DNA of 60,254 bases. Origin: Welwitschia mirabilis (taxonomy: Eukaryota; Gnetophyta; Gnetopsida; Welwitschiales). Below the pieces are notes generated by a model. It was not told the origin of the DNA and searched no databases. It saw only the letters and a program-made list of their open reading frames with translations. A program made the translations under genes and the position numbers. Location: assembly GCA_051453625.1 (NCBI GenBank), contig JBOZIK010000001.1:177336481-177396734 (forward strand), written 5' to 3'. Positions 1 to 12,240 of this stretch are shown in pieces (within the stretch, counting starts at the first letter, position 1; every line of letters starts with the position of its first letter).

Positions 1-124
1 TTTTCTAAAAAAAAAAAGAAAAAAGATAAAAATAAAAAAGAAGCAAAAAAAAGGGGGAAAAATAAAAAAATCAAAAAAAAGAAATGAAAAATAAGAGAAA
101 GAGGTAAAAAATTCTTTCTATTGT
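1..124. repeat. A-rich purine low-complexity tract
   Basis: The left edge is almost entirely A with scattered G. No coding potential is visible. Together with the second purine tract near 1.34 kb it may belong to the polypurine or 3' region of a retroelement, but no retroelement domain supports this. Confidence 0.6.
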
Positions 125-505
125 ACAGCTTGTTAGATACCTCTTTATAATGAGTTAACTTCTAAGTGACTAAGTCTTTATCTTGTAGAAAAGTGCATTT
201 TGGATTACTCTGTTGAGGTTCTTAATCTAGATGCTATGAGAATCTTAGGGTTGATGGATAATAGTCGAGACTATATCAGTTAATAACTGATATACTATCA
301 GCAGAATAGAAGCAATTGAGTAGGAAGTTCATCTCAATTGAGAGATGTGATTTCCCTTTAGCTTTAGCTAAATAACTCCTTAGCTTGTTTCTTGGTTAAG
401 ATTATTTCTTTATTCAATCATCCATTCATTTGGTCTTTTGTTAAATCACATTTGAGTTTCATCAAAGTAGTTTTCTACTTCTGGGTGTTTATAGTGGTAA
501 GATTG

Positions 506-624
506 GATTTCACCCAATCTTAAGACATTTCCATGTCTATGACCTCTAGTGTCTTAAATTATTTTGTGTTAGCATCGATTGTATCAAATCTGATGCTTAT
601 CTTTAACTGTGAGCTTTACAATTT
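506..624 (+). repeat. Direct repeat, left copy, ends at assembly gap
   Basis: This 119-bp segment recurs at 1162-1280 with four differences seen by eye. It ends exactly where the run of N starts. The offset between copies is 656 bp. It is either a real tandem repeat bridged by unsequenced DNA or one locus represented twice at two contig ends. Confidence 0.9.
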
Positions 625-1161
625 NNNNNNNNNNNNNNNNNNNNNNNNNNNNNNNNNNNNNNNNNNNNNNNNNNNNNNNNNNNNNNNNNNNNNNNNNNNN
701 NNNNNNNNNNNNNNNNNNNNNNNNNNNNNNNNNNNNNNNNNNNNNNNNNNNNNNNNNNNNNNNNNNNNNNNNNNNNNNNNNNNNNNNNNNNNNNNNNNNN
801 NNNNNNNNNNNNNNNNNNNNNNNNNNNNNNNNNNNNNNNNNNNNNNNNNNNNNNNNNNNNNNNNNNNNNNNNNNNNNNNNNNNNNNNNNNNNNNNNNNNN
901 NNNNNNNNNNNNNNNNNNNNNNNNNNNNNNNNNNNNNNNNNNNNNNNNNNNNNNNNNNNNNNNNNNNNNNNNNNNNNNNNNNNNNNNNNNNNNNNNNNNN
1001 NNNNNNNNNNNNNNNNNNNNNNNNNNNNNNNNNNNNNNNNNNNNNNNNNNNNNNNNNNNNNNNNNNNNNNNNNNNNNNNNNNNNNNNNNNNNNNNNNNNN
1101 NNNNNNNNNNNNNNNNNNNNNNNNNNNNNNNNNNNNNNNNNNNNNNNNNNNNNNNNNNNNN
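625..1161. other. Assembly gap (537 N)
   Basis: The run of N is bounded on both sides by the same 119-bp sequence. Apparent open frames across it are artefacts of translating N. Confidence 0.99.
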
Positions 1162-1280
1162 GATTTCACCCAATCTTAAGACATTTCAATGTATATGACC
1201 TCTAGTGTCTTAAATTATTTTGAGTTAGCATAGATTGTATCAAATCTGATGCTTATCTTTAACTGTGAGCTTTACAATTT
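1162..1280 (+). repeat. Direct repeat, right copy, starts at assembly gap
   Basis: Second copy of the 119-bp repeat at 506-624, beginning at the first base after the gap. Its continuation (ACCATATCAATT...) is unique here, so this copy probably carries the true right flank. Confidence 0.9.
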
Positions 1281-1338
1281 ACCATATCAATTATCAAGAG
1301 ATGTTCTAAAATAAAAAGAGTATCTAAGCCAATTGGCC

Positions 1339-1399
1339 AAAAAAAAGGGGGGGGGGGGAAGGAAGAAAGAAAGGAAAAAAAAAAGAGAAAAAGAAAAAT
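1339..1399 (+). repeat. Polypurine tract
   Basis: About 60 bases of A and G only, including a run of 12 G. Such tracts occur next to 3' LTRs of plant gypsy elements, but no LTR boundary was recognised here. Confidence 0.6.
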
Positions 1400-2330
1400 C
1401 ATGATGTTTTACTACAAGCACATCAGGGTAAATATTCCCGAGAGCGGCCTTTGATAGTGTGATATGGTAGCTATGGGAACTCCCCCAGGATGTTAGTTAG
1501 TCACGATCTGGTTTAGGCTTGCGGATCCTTACACTCTTAGCAGTGGTTGCACTCCCCACATTATGATGGATGATGTTCTGTAAACACCCCATTGGCTTGA
1601 TTTTTCCATGACTCTAGAGCTATGACTTCATGAGCATTTAGAGCATATTGGTTATTAGATGGTAAGTTAGTAAGATCTCACTTTTGATGGTAGTCAATAA
1701 TTGGATTGAGTTATAGTCTAGACGTTATATTGATACTTTGCAGAATAATCCTAAGCATTGTCACAATCACTTCCCTTATCACATGATACTCTATGTTATT
1801 TAACATTGGACCATGCTTTAATGAAATCAAACAATGTTATGATCCATACCAATGGACTTTGCTAGGTTGGCATTTAGAAATGAAAAAATCAATCTTCATC
1901 ATCATAGATCAAATACTAATTTTTAGAATCACAAATATTGTTATTTTAATTGCAAAAGAAATTGTTGAATCTAAGCTCATTTCATATTTGCACTTATTGT
2001 AGATTTTAAAATAAATTAATTACTATGTTTAGAAAAAGACAATAGAGTACATTTACTAAAAATTCTTAGGGATTGGGGATTAATTTTAGTTTCCTTTAAC
2101 TCTTTTGTTTCCCAAATCATGTTCAAATCTCGTTTTCGTGTAGTTTAGATATTAAAATTGCATTGCTCTTTTTTTTTCTACTCTTTTAAAATCACCAAAA
2201 ATTTTATATTCCAAAAAAATATTTTGTTAAATTTTTACCATTATTAAGTCACAAAACTTTTAGTTTAGAACTTAGTTATAATTTTCACTATAAGCAAAAC
2301 TTTTATCACAAAAACTTTTAGGCCTAAAAT
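1400..2330. other. No gene recognised
   Basis: AT-rich sequence with many stops in all frames. The 1400-1600 part has higher GC and may be retroelement non-coding DNA, which is a guess. No RNA gene or clear repeat was seen. Confidence 0.5.
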
Positions 2331-2374
2331 AAATTGCAAAAAAAAAAATTACAACATCAGGGAACTCTGTCAAA

Positions 2375-2620
2375 ATGAAATCAACCAAATTCAGTCAAAC
2401 TTAGTTAAATTGACTTAATCCACTTCTGTCAATGAAATAGTCAAACTTCGTTAAATAGTCAAACCTAGTCAACAAACGTCACAACAACTTGTTTAAACTC
2501 AATCAAAGTCAATCAAAATCAGTCAAAATGAGTCAAACGAAGTTAGTCAAAGTAAATCCAAGTTAGTCAACAAAGTCAAACATAGTCAAAGTTGGTCAAC
2601 TTCCATCAAACCAGGTCAAG
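2375..2620. repeat. GTCAA-rich degenerate array (W-box core cluster)
   Basis: About 15 copies of GTCAA (mostly AGTCAAA or AGTCAAC), plus one TTGAC on the plus strand, lie in about 250 bp. TTGAC, the complement, is the core of the WRKY-binding W-box. The array may be a decayed short tandem repeat. It lies roughly 0.8-1 kb upstream of the spliced locus at 3.4 kb, so a regulatory role is possible but unproven. Confidence 0.6.
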
Positions 2621-2974
2621 TCATTAAGTTTAGCTTAAACTCATTCAAATCGCCATCAAACTACCAAAGTCACCTATTATTACGTAACATTAGAACTAAT
2701 TCATCATTTACGGGAACTAAAAAGCCTCGTAAACATACCCCATTCAAAATCTTCTAATTATCATCCTATTGTTGATCTAGTCAATTCACTTAAGGTTGAT
2801 TTTACCAATAACCATCACATACTTTGACAAGAGCATGCAAAACCATTTGTAGATTAAATCCAAAGATAAAACCGTATAAAATAAATTAATTATTCCTTTT
2901 TGAATAAAATTCATTATTATATTCTAATGACCTTTTTAAGTAATTTCATGAACTTTTATTACTTCATGATAATT

Positions 2975-3180
2975 TAGTGATAACGAACGAGGATGTTGAA
3001 CTTGAAATGTTTAGTAATTGTGCCCTCCCCTAAGGAGTACAACCACTATAAGTGTCCAAACAAAGGATTTAATTATACATAGGCCTCATAGTTTGCCAAT
3101 AAGGTCATCGAAATGTTTGAACCTCTAACCTTCTAAATGAAAGAAAGTGTTGTATCAATTAAACTACCATCTCATTGACT
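2975..3180 (-). mobile_element. tRNA-like SINE, copy 1
   Basis: Read on the minus strand it starts with a tRNA-like head (TGGTAGTTTAATTG, compare an A box) followed by AGAGGTTCAAA, which resembles a pol III B box. The same order of blocks occurs at 39140-39345: TAGAAGGTT, then ACTATRAGGCC, then ATTAAATC, then TTGTTTGG. Two diverged copies with internal pol III-like boxes fit a SINE family. Ends are approximate and no target-site duplication was confirmed. Confidence 0.6.
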
Positions 3181-3414
3181 AATTTAATCATAATAAAAAT
3201 TTAAAAATTTATTAAATTTCTTTTTTTATCTCATACATAACGATAATAATAGCTATAGATAACATTTAAATAACCCCAAGAAATACATAGGCATTAAGAA
3301 TATAGTGAAAGACATAAATGAACCTATTAATAAGAAGAGAATTTTTTTAATTTAAAAAAGAAAAAGTTTAATAATCAAGGAATTTAAATATATGAATGAA
3401 GTCAAAAAAAAAAT

Positions 3415-5640
3415 GTGGGAAAACCAAGAAGTGACGTTCCGACTACCCAAGCGACGTTCAGATTCCAATTCTACAACTCCAAAGCCACAACATGTCAACA
3501 TGTAACTCGGCTCTTGCGTGCAATGGAAGACAGTGGAAGAGAAGGCGATTCTGCTTCTCCAGCATTGCACAAGGCTAACAAGATACTTTGCTATTTGTGC
3601 TGGTAATTCAACTCTCTTGGCATTGTTTTCAGGAGGTTATAAAACCTGGTTTGATTTGTTTTAATCTGAATGTTTTTGTATTCTGAAGCAATGTATTTGA
3701 GTGTAAATATTGAGTTATTACGAATTCTCCGCTAGCAGATCCTTTTCCACACGCATCTTTGCCAAATTGTAAAATAAATCCAGGGTCTGAAGGTTAATTG
3801 TTTTCTGAAATGAATCGATGGCATGAAGATTAATTAGTGAATTCTAGCGTTATTCGTATATTATATGGTTTCTTGGAACACAGAGATGCTCAGGGCAACA
3901 GCTTTTCCATTTCAGGTTATGGAATGTATACGGATGCTCTCGAGATGTGGTTGGAGATGATGTTGGGAAAGTGCGACAACAATCTGCATTCTGATCGGAT
4001 GTGGGTGACGCTAAGGTTCGAGAAGAAATTGTGAGCGCTTGGAGCGATGATCATGTCCACATTATTGTGCGCTGTTTCAGCTGCATTTTGCTGCTCAAGC
4101 CTTGGTGCAGGCGTCCTAGAATGCATTGGGTGAGTTGGAGCTTTGTAGCAATTGCTGTATGGATCTATTTCTCAGCTTACGAATTCCTGATTATCTGTCA
4201 GCATCCAGTTTGAACCATCTGCTTATCTGCATCAGCCTTCCTGTTTCTGACGGTCTTTTGATTCATCACTTAATCTCTAGTAACCGCTATTCGACTGTCA
4301 GTAGACCCACCCCAACGATTCGGAGAGTCCTCTTTGGTAAGCTTCGGTACTTACGTCTCTTTACTATTTGCAGGAGGTGTCTATTTAGAGTGTCAAACAA
4401 TAATTCTTATGTTGTCGAAGCTGCCTGAATTGTTTGAGATGTTATTTTGGTTATGAACTTTCCGTCGTTTAGAGATATATTTTGAATTTTATACGCATTT
4501 TCCATTGGCGGTGGCAATAATTCAAAAACCATGTATCTAGTCATAGTTGCAGTAAGTCCTTTCCTAACATTAATCAATAATCAGAGCTTACAAGGATGAA
4601 GAGGAACGAAAGGAAGGGACTGGCTCTCGGCGCTAAGTAGCCATGTGCCAGTGTTTTCGGAGTTGTCATTGCACAAGTTTGTAGTTTTAAATTCTCTCTT
4701 TAAGCTCTGGTTCTTGCATTGGAAAAGTCCTCCGTTCCATTTTCTAATGAAGAAGAATCAATCAATTTCTTTTCGCAACAGCAACAGCTTTCAAAATCAA
4801 GATGTTTTATTCATTATGTTGTATTGCATCTATTAATTTTGTTTGCTATTATCTTTGAAAACCTAGTTTCTCATGTTATTTCTATTCTTCAGAATAAGGA
4901 ATTCACATTGCAAAGAACATACGTTAGTGATTCAGCATCTCGTTTAAAACGAGACACAAGACCAGAGAATGCTACAGCAGTAGGCTGAAATGGTAAGCTT
5001 TTGTTTCCATATGCTTGTAAGTGCCTCTGTGTCTTATTTTCATCTTTCAAATACTTCGTTTGTTGCTCTTAATGATAGATTCAGTGGAAATTCATTCTGA
5101 TTACGATTTTTGTAATCTGTAAAGCGCTTGTGAAACAGTTCCAGCTTCACTTAATAAACAACATTTTGCTTCATATACTCTCTGCAAGTCCAGCTTTCAG
5201 TTAATTGGTTACTATTGATTTCAAAATAATCTAATGTACTAATTTCAAATGATTCTTCCCCTTTACAATGCAACTCATCTGCTTATGGATATGCACTTGT
5301 TGCTTTGTCAAAGCAATCATTCTTTCATATCCCTTGAATCTAACGTGCAATCACTTTTTGCAAAATACTCCAGTAGACTAATCTCCACTTTGTCCAACTG
5401 TCTTTATGAGTGCTTTGATTGGCATTGTCATATTTTGTACATCAGCTTGTCAGGATTGCGATATACCATCTATCTTCTTCCTCAACTCACATGACTTTTC
5501 TCTGCTTTAATTCATTGTTCTGTTAATTTTGTTATATACATCTGTGCTTTTCAGATTATCTGGTGTTAGCTGCGTTTCCTAACAGCTGCACAATGCCCAA
5601 AAGAAGAGAAATAATAGAGGGCCAGTGCAGATGACCAAAA
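3415..5640 (+). other. Unassigned spliced locus or pseudogene
   Basis: GC content rises here and several good splice signals follow one another. A possible start ATG at 3523 opens 26 codons (MEDSGREGDSAS...) ending at a donor (CTG|GTAATT, 3602/3603). An acceptor (TTTCAG|G, exon from 3916) joins in frame and gives ...LCWLWNVYGCSRDVV..., then an in-frame TGA at 3992-3994. If the TGA is read across, the frame continues to a donor at 4129/4130. Further candidates are a donor at 4336/4337, an acceptor before 4374, an exon at 4892-4989 ending near a GTAAGC donor, and an acceptor before 5555. I do not recognise the protein. It could be a decayed gene, a non-coding transcript or the 5' region of a gene. 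The frame-preserving first junction argues it was once coding. Confidence 0.3.
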
Positions 5641-8230
5641 ATTTCATGTCCCTAAAGGAGTGAGGATTTAGTGACATAAATAATAAATACAATTCCAGTG
5701 TAGTGAATGAGATTATGTTTTTAAATATTTGGGCATATATTTGACAAGAAGCTTTAACAAGGATCCAGTCTGCATAGCAGAAGGACGAGTTTGCATGTTA
5801 CCAAAGAATTGCAGCCTGCACCAAGGATATCAATGTAAACATAACAATGCAATGTATGTTTGAGTATCAGCAGCAGCAGTAGTACATGCATGTAGAATGC
5901 AAGCCATGTTTCACTCTATAGCATGCAAAATACACAAGCAAGACTGAATATGAGCTTAGCACTTAAACGGTTGAATGCAAAGGTTACGCAGTTTGTCCAA
6001 ATGGCAGTCAAAATCTGCTGCTATTGACAGATTTTCAGCTTCTTATAACGCTTAAATGTATGCCCCGAATGGCTGGTTTTGGGTGGGCTATTAACTGTCT
6101 GTAAAACGTGATTTCATAGTGCTGGTTCATTCTAGCACATTTGATCTTAATATCCAAATATTAAACCCAATTTGTTGCTAAAAGATATCAGAATTTGTGA
6201 GGTATATTTTACAAAGAAAAATTTTGAATCAAATAGTGTAAGTGATGAAAATGTATTCTGTCATAGGAGACATCACTCTTACAACTAATTATTTTATTTG
6301 AATTTCATTCAGATTCAAACAATCCGTTACATCACTCATCCATCTAACAGATGCAGCTTTGGAGGAGCCCTAATTGACCGTATATCATCTCCAGAAGCTT
6401 TAAATATGAGCAAAAACCATGCACACCAAGAGTTCTTGCAAGAATCTTAGAGTAGTGTCATTGCTAGAGTTTTACAAAGAAGCCACTAGCTTCTTAGGCA
6501 AGCTCTATCCTTGATTTCCCTTACCGTAGAGATAGTATTCTCACTTCACATTCAAAGGAGACTAAAAAAAAATGTGCTATGGAAAGCTTTGCCTAACAAA
6601 TGTGACCAGCCATAAAGGATTTACAAACTCTCTATGATGCACAAAATCACTTGGATGTATTCCATACCCAATATACCAAGATTTCTGATATGTCTTTACA
6701 TTTGGAGGTGAGGTGGTGATTTCCAAAAGTATTTTCACTTCAAAATAGTTCAAGGCGATTATAACATTTATTACCATCTCAATTGGCAATAAAACCCTGA
6801 TTGTAGATGGCATGCATGTCATCATGTCAATAAGGATAAACAAGATTGCTATCAATCAATCTGGTAGAGTAGGTAAACCTTACCAATGGAGAAGAGGGCA
6901 TGTAATCACTCAAGAGGTAACCATGGCCACAACAAAGCAAAGTTATATTCATAGGCCTCTTGACTTTATTATTAACAATAATTCTAATCCATTTTCTTTG
7001 TAATTCACCATTCACAAATTTTAATTTTGAATTTATTTCTCTACTAGTCTTTATCTTTTACAAATAAGATAATTTTAGGATCTACCCATATGACAGGTCA
7101 TTTTTTAATCTCTTTTCATCACCACTTCTACATTAGATCAAAATATGGGTTTTATCCCTTCATCAAGCTTCATAATTAGATTACTTGATTTATTTTAGCC
7201 CCCATACTCAACTCTATATCCTCCATTCTTCTTAGTGTCTCTAGCCAACCTTTTCCATCAAGCTTAAAATTTGATTCAGAAATTCTAAATCATTTGTCCC
7301 ACAATCTAATGTTGATTGAAGCTTCTTCAATATTGTTCATTAAATCTAACCTTCAATCAGATTCAATATTCTGATCCAATTCCTTAAGAGCTTGCTCCAC
7401 CTTGATATAATTAATGTCCTGTCCTAAAACTAACTGTCAGGCTTGACAACTTTGCATTAATCCTTGCAACAAGCCTATGCTTACATTTTAGATCATGCTT
7501 CACTTCCTGTTTGCCTTCTATCTTTTGTATTTGGAACCTCCTGCTTCATCCATTATTAGAGTGATAGTAGTGTTTGTCAGTAGCAGAGATTCATTTAGCG
7601 CTTAGTAATCAAAAGGACACATCAGCAAAATCAAAATTAAACTATATACTAATTTACAAAAATCTAGTATAATTCTTTTTAGATTTATAGCCTTAACATC
7701 TAGTTTTAATCGAATGCTTTTCATATGTATTTAAGACTTTACAATCTAATCTTAAAGGAAAACCACCTTCATTCATATGCTGGAGCAGAGAAAACTTAAG
7801 TCCTGATGTCATTGTTCTCTTGTCATGTAGAGTAAGCCTTGCAGTTAGACAATGAGATAGACTCCATTATCATTGCATGGTAGGTTTGCAAATAAGAAAT
7901 TTGATTTTCAAGAAAAGTATCCACACTTACCTTTAGCTTCTTCAACACATGACTTCTTTGGTTCTATCTTTGTCATTAAATCAGCTATAGGTGGAAGCAA
8001 AAAATCCACAATACAAGGTTAAAACTGATCTAGGCATTAATTATGACCAACCATTTGGATCTTGATGGAGTGAAGGTAGCTTTTAAGATTGCCAATAGTT
8101 AAATAAGATAATATTTAACAGTGAAAGAAACAACATGATATGTCTATTAACTTTGCAATGGCAATATCAATCACATCTTTGAAAACGTGTTAAGTGTTCA
8201 GGTTCTTATGCTGAAAGCTCTAGTATATCC
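5641..8230. other. No gene recognised
   Basis: AT-rich sequence. Open frames here are short, overlap on both strands and match no family I recognise. A short GCAGCAGCAGTAGTA run occurs near 5870. Confidence 0.5.
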
Positions 8231-8236
8231 CAACAT

Positions 8237-8388
8237 GGGAAAGGAGATTGGGAAAACCTATAACTCCAAAGATTGACAGTTTGATTAGTATCTTAACCAA
8301 ATATTTGTAATGCTATAGGAAAGGAGATTGCGAAAACCTAAACTTAAAAGATTGATAGTTTAACACTTTAACTAGTATCTTAACCTAG
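8237..8388 (+). repeat. Imperfect tandem duplication, about 90 bp unit
   Basis: The block GGAAAGGAGATTGGGAAAAC...AGATTGACAGTTT...TAGTATCTTAACC is followed by a second version of the same block. The copies differ by substitutions and a short insertion. Confidence 0.75.
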
Positions 8389-9161
8389 AGATGAGCAACA
8401 AGGCTGCTCAATATATATGTGTGCAAAGCTAGAAAATAAGAGTATGGGAGAAAAAGACTAATGGCATAATACTGACATGGCATGGTTGGATGAATATGAC
8501 TACAAGTGAAGCACTCCAAGTTTAAATTAGGGTGAAGATTAAGGAAAAGAATAGTTCTTGGCATATGAGAGATAGGCATGAGAAGCTGATTTGGAAAAAA
8601 GATGCAATACTTTGAGAAAATAATAATCAAGGCAAATGATAAGCGCATGGATAAGGTGATCATAGTTTAAAAGGTTGGCAAAATCAAAAAGTTCTAACCA
8701 TAGTAATTTAAAAAGTAATTGATTCTAATGCTTTGACTAATGAATTCAAATGAAAACTCTAATGGATATTGTTGATGTAAATCCCTTTCCCTTAGTGTAT
8801 AAAGGCAACAACATCCATTTTCTAGAGTGAGGTGGCGTAGACTTGTTTTAGAGGGTTGCTAGAAATTAGTTAACCAAATAAGACCCCTCAAGGTATAGAG
8901 TAACTGAAGCATAAGGTGAAGCGTGGGCTAAGCGTAGTTCGTGCAATAGTAAAAAGGGGAATTAAAATAAAGAACAAGGTCAAGGGATGAAGGAAAAGAG
9001 GACTTCCAAAGGAAGGAAGTATTGTCCAGCTACTTCCAAGGTGTTCATAATGGGAAGGGATGAAGCAAGTCTTACAACGATGGATTAGAGGTTCCAGTGA
9101 GGATCTCCACCCAAGGCTAAAATGAAGGTAGATGAGGTTCTCTAGAAAAAGGGAAGAAGGG

Positions 9162-9552
9162 TATAGCATAGGTTTAATATTCTTCTACTAAGAAAAAATG
9201 GCTATCTCTTCCTCACAAGAGGAGGTTGCCTCAAGCAACGTACTCAATTTTCTCTCTCTGATTTGCCTACAAGTCATGAGTAATAGAGTATGAGAAGTAG
9301 GGAACTCTTTATTACAAACTCTCCACTATAAAATCATCACTCTCTCCATTAAGGAGTAGGAGAAGGTTTATATGTTAAGGCTTGTGATACACACTTTGGT
9401 CACACACTTAAGGGAGCATGTAAACCCAAGTGAAACCCTAACGGTGTGCTTGCTTTTAAAAGTAAGCTCTTTAGTATAACAAGAGAAAAGAAATAAAACT
9501 TTCATTTTAAGAAAAATCTTGCTTTATTTTGCTTACTTTCACCTTCTCAATA
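9162..9552 (+). mobile_element. 5' LTR of degenerate copia element
   Basis: This segment aligns by eye with 15229-15563. Both contain TTCCTCACA..., then GGAGCATG or GGGAAGTG with TAAA/ATAAATCC and AGTGAAA, then CTTGC(C)TTTTAAAAG(T/C)AAG, TTCTTTAGT, AATAAAA, TTTTCATT and a final CTTACT. It is followed directly by a primer-binding-site-like sequence. The start is approximate. Confidence 0.75.
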
Positions 9553-9554
9553 AG

Positions 9555-9567
9555 TGATATCATAGCC
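9555..9567 (+). other. Primer binding site (initiator tRNA-Met type)
   Basis: TGATATCATAGCC differs at two positions from TGGTATCAGAGCC, the usual plant copia primer binding site complementary to initiator tRNA-Met. It sits directly after the 5' LTR, which fixes the element as plus-strand. Confidence 0.75.
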
Positions 9568-9569
9568 TT

Positions 9570-10620
9570 GTCTTTGCTCCTACTTAGTTTTGATGGCTTC
9601 ATTGAGTTCTTGACAACTTCTTGCAAATTTGTTTTGGTTTATATACAGTTTATTTTGCATAAATTGTTTGGTGTTTTTTCTAGTTTATGTTGTATTTTGA
9701 GTTTGTAGTGGTATTTCTGTGGCATCTTCTGTCATAAGTAGTCATTGCTACCATGGGTAACCGTTACTGCTACTACAGTCGCCATAGATACACCTTGTTA
9801 CTACAGTATTTCACTACTAGATTTATCTGTTGCCATTTTTTTTTTTTTCCAGTGTTTATTGCTTCCTTGGAGGTTTCTTGGATCTCAGAAGCTTTTATCC
9901 AAGCTTTTACAAGGTCAAGGATTGAACATTCTTACTAGTGTAAAAGCGAAATACGTTACTTCCAAATCTAAGGCTTATGCTTTCGCTTTTGAATAGAAAT
10001 CTTTTGAAAGCAGTTTTTCTACATCTGGTGTAAATGTGAATATGAACAGCAAGCAGGAGGATAGTAAGCAAAGTGAAGAAGAGGGTTCAAATCCCTTCTA
10101 GCTCGGATTTTAAAAGATAAAAGATTAATATCTTTTTTTTTACAGAGGTTTTTTTCTGAAGGTGTGAACAGAGGTAGATCTGTTGCTTGTGTGCAGTTGG
10201 CGAGTGACTCGATTCTCGGGAAAGGTGTGGAATCTAAGGAAAGATCTTGGAAAATTTTTCTCAAAGAGTCAGTCGAAGATGTTGGTAAGGTCCGTCGGGG
10301 TGACTACCCATGCTTTATTTACACTGATCTCTCGCACCGTGGTGATTTGCAGACAGGAATTGTGTCATTTTCTGATTTCTATGTGGACCAAGCTACTTTG
10401 GTGGCAACGATAGGCCATTGTTGGGCAACGTTTTTCACCGCCGCATTGTTGGGGTCCAGGTCTTTCGGCCCTTCCATGTTGGGCTTTCTTTTCAAAGTTT
10501 GAGCTTTCAAATTCTTCATATGTGCGCATTCCATAGTGATAGGTTTCATTTTTTTGGCCTTGGAGCTGTGGCATTGCACAACATTGAGCTCACATTTTTC
10601 TAATTTCTTTTACACATGTG
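9570..10620 (+). other. Unassigned insert in copia leader
   Basis: In copia elements gag normally starts close to the primer binding site, but here gag similarity appears only near 12.3 kb. The stretch 10140-10620 is richer in GC than its surroundings and carries overlapping open frames on both strands, the longest being 112 codons at 10164-10502 (+). None resembles a known retroelement protein. A secondary insertion is the most likely explanation. Confidence 0.35.
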
Positions 10621-12240
10621 GCCAATACCCAAACATTATTTAGTTTGACGCACATGTAGTTTTGTTAGTGACTGTCTAGCTTGTGGCTTTGATATGTGCA
10701 CATGCATAGTTTTTAAGCATTTGTTTATTTTTTTTAAAGTTTTTAGATCTATTTTGAATTCTTTGAGTATTTTTTTTAAACTTTTAAATCCAAGATTCAC
10801 TTTTTCTCACCAAATTAAGTTGGGATGTTGAGCATGATCATTTGATTTTATTTTTTAAGCTCTTTTCCTTAGTTTTTTTAGCTTCTCTTTTCTGTTTTGA
10901 GTTTTTCTCTTGAGATTTTGGCATTTTAAAGTTTTATAAGCCAAAAATATCTCATTAAGCCAAGCTGGGATGTGGAGAAGCTACTTGACTTAATTTGGCT
11001 CAATTTGTGATTTAAATAGCATCAAGCCAAGTTGGATGATAAGTAAAATCTACTTAGCTTGACTATACGAACATCAGCCTCTTGTCTTGTGTGGTGACTT
11101 TTCTTTGCTTTTTTTGATCATATACTTAATAATTTTATTAATCATGCAAGTAAAGTACTAAAAAGAGATATTATTGTTCATCGTAAACACTTAATGATTT
11201 TATTGGCAATAAGTTTTGATTGGTGAGTGGTATAGAGATTCTTACGTAAATAGAGATTTGTGTTAAGCTTTATGCTACCTTCTGAAGCTTATTGTATAGT
11301 CTTAACTACTATAACTATGAAGTTCGAAACATATAGAAAACCATTTCTTTTTTAAGCAGAAATGTTCGAGGCACCCCAAGGTCTAAATTTCCACATACAC
11401 CTAATTAGTCAAGGGTACATTGAGTAAAGGCTAGAGGCACAAGGACAAGATTCACTTGGATTTTATCACCAAGGGATACAAGTTTAATAAAATTTTTAAA
11501 CTTTCCTAAGTTTGGGGTGTAAGTAGATCATCAACATTGCATGGTACTATCCTTTAAGAGGAGTATATAGCTATGATAACTAAAACTAGTCGATGACTTG
11601 GAAGCCCCCCTGACATGACTCACACTTTGCCTTTTCATTGCCATTGGAGACAAGGGTACCACCCTTGAAGAGGATGTAATCATTAGATTTTAAACAATTA
11701 ACGAATTTTAGCATTTTCATCACTTACTAATCAATTTGGATCTCTTTATTAAGAGTTACTTCACTCACATTAAGAAAATTAAACGAAGTACTTTTGTTTC
11801 TTTCTCATGTACCTAGGTTCTTGCTTGTTTGGTTTGGATAAATTACTCAATTTATAGGCTTAATACCCTTTTACTATAACTATACCTCTCTGTTGTGACA
11901 CTTTGTCTCTTTAATTTCATTACACTATGACTTGGATAGATCACTTGAAATCGTGAATGAGAGCAAGATCTCTTTTCTTGTGACTATACCATATCTTTGT
12001 ATTCATTTGTCTTTATTCTTTTTGGGGTTTGATAAGATTTGTTTGTGTGATAGATAAATTGCTATTAGTTATGGAAGTAAGTAAGATCCCCTTCATTCAT
12101 AACTTTACCTCATAGCTTGTCAACTCTCTTTGGGTTCTCATCCTCTTTCCATTATAGCATCTTTATCGTCATCTTTAAAAAGCAAGTTTTAGTGGTTGTT
12201 AGAGTGATTTACATCCACGCTTACCACCAAAATCATGGTC
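10621..12240. other. No gene recognised, inside the copia element
   Basis: T-rich sequence with no long open frame. The phrase AAGCCAAG(C/T)T(G)GG recurs near 10.97 and 11.03 kb. Probably part of the inserted or expanded leader. Confidence 0.4.

Noticed and set aside
603-1205. Four long open frames across 600-1205
   Set aside because: They consist of translated N; the real sequence on either side is only a few codons.
10075-10115. tRNA gene suggested by GGGTTCAAATCCC
   Set aside because: The T-arm-like sequence stands alone. No matching A box, anticodon arm or acceptor-stem complement is found in the 80 bases upstream.
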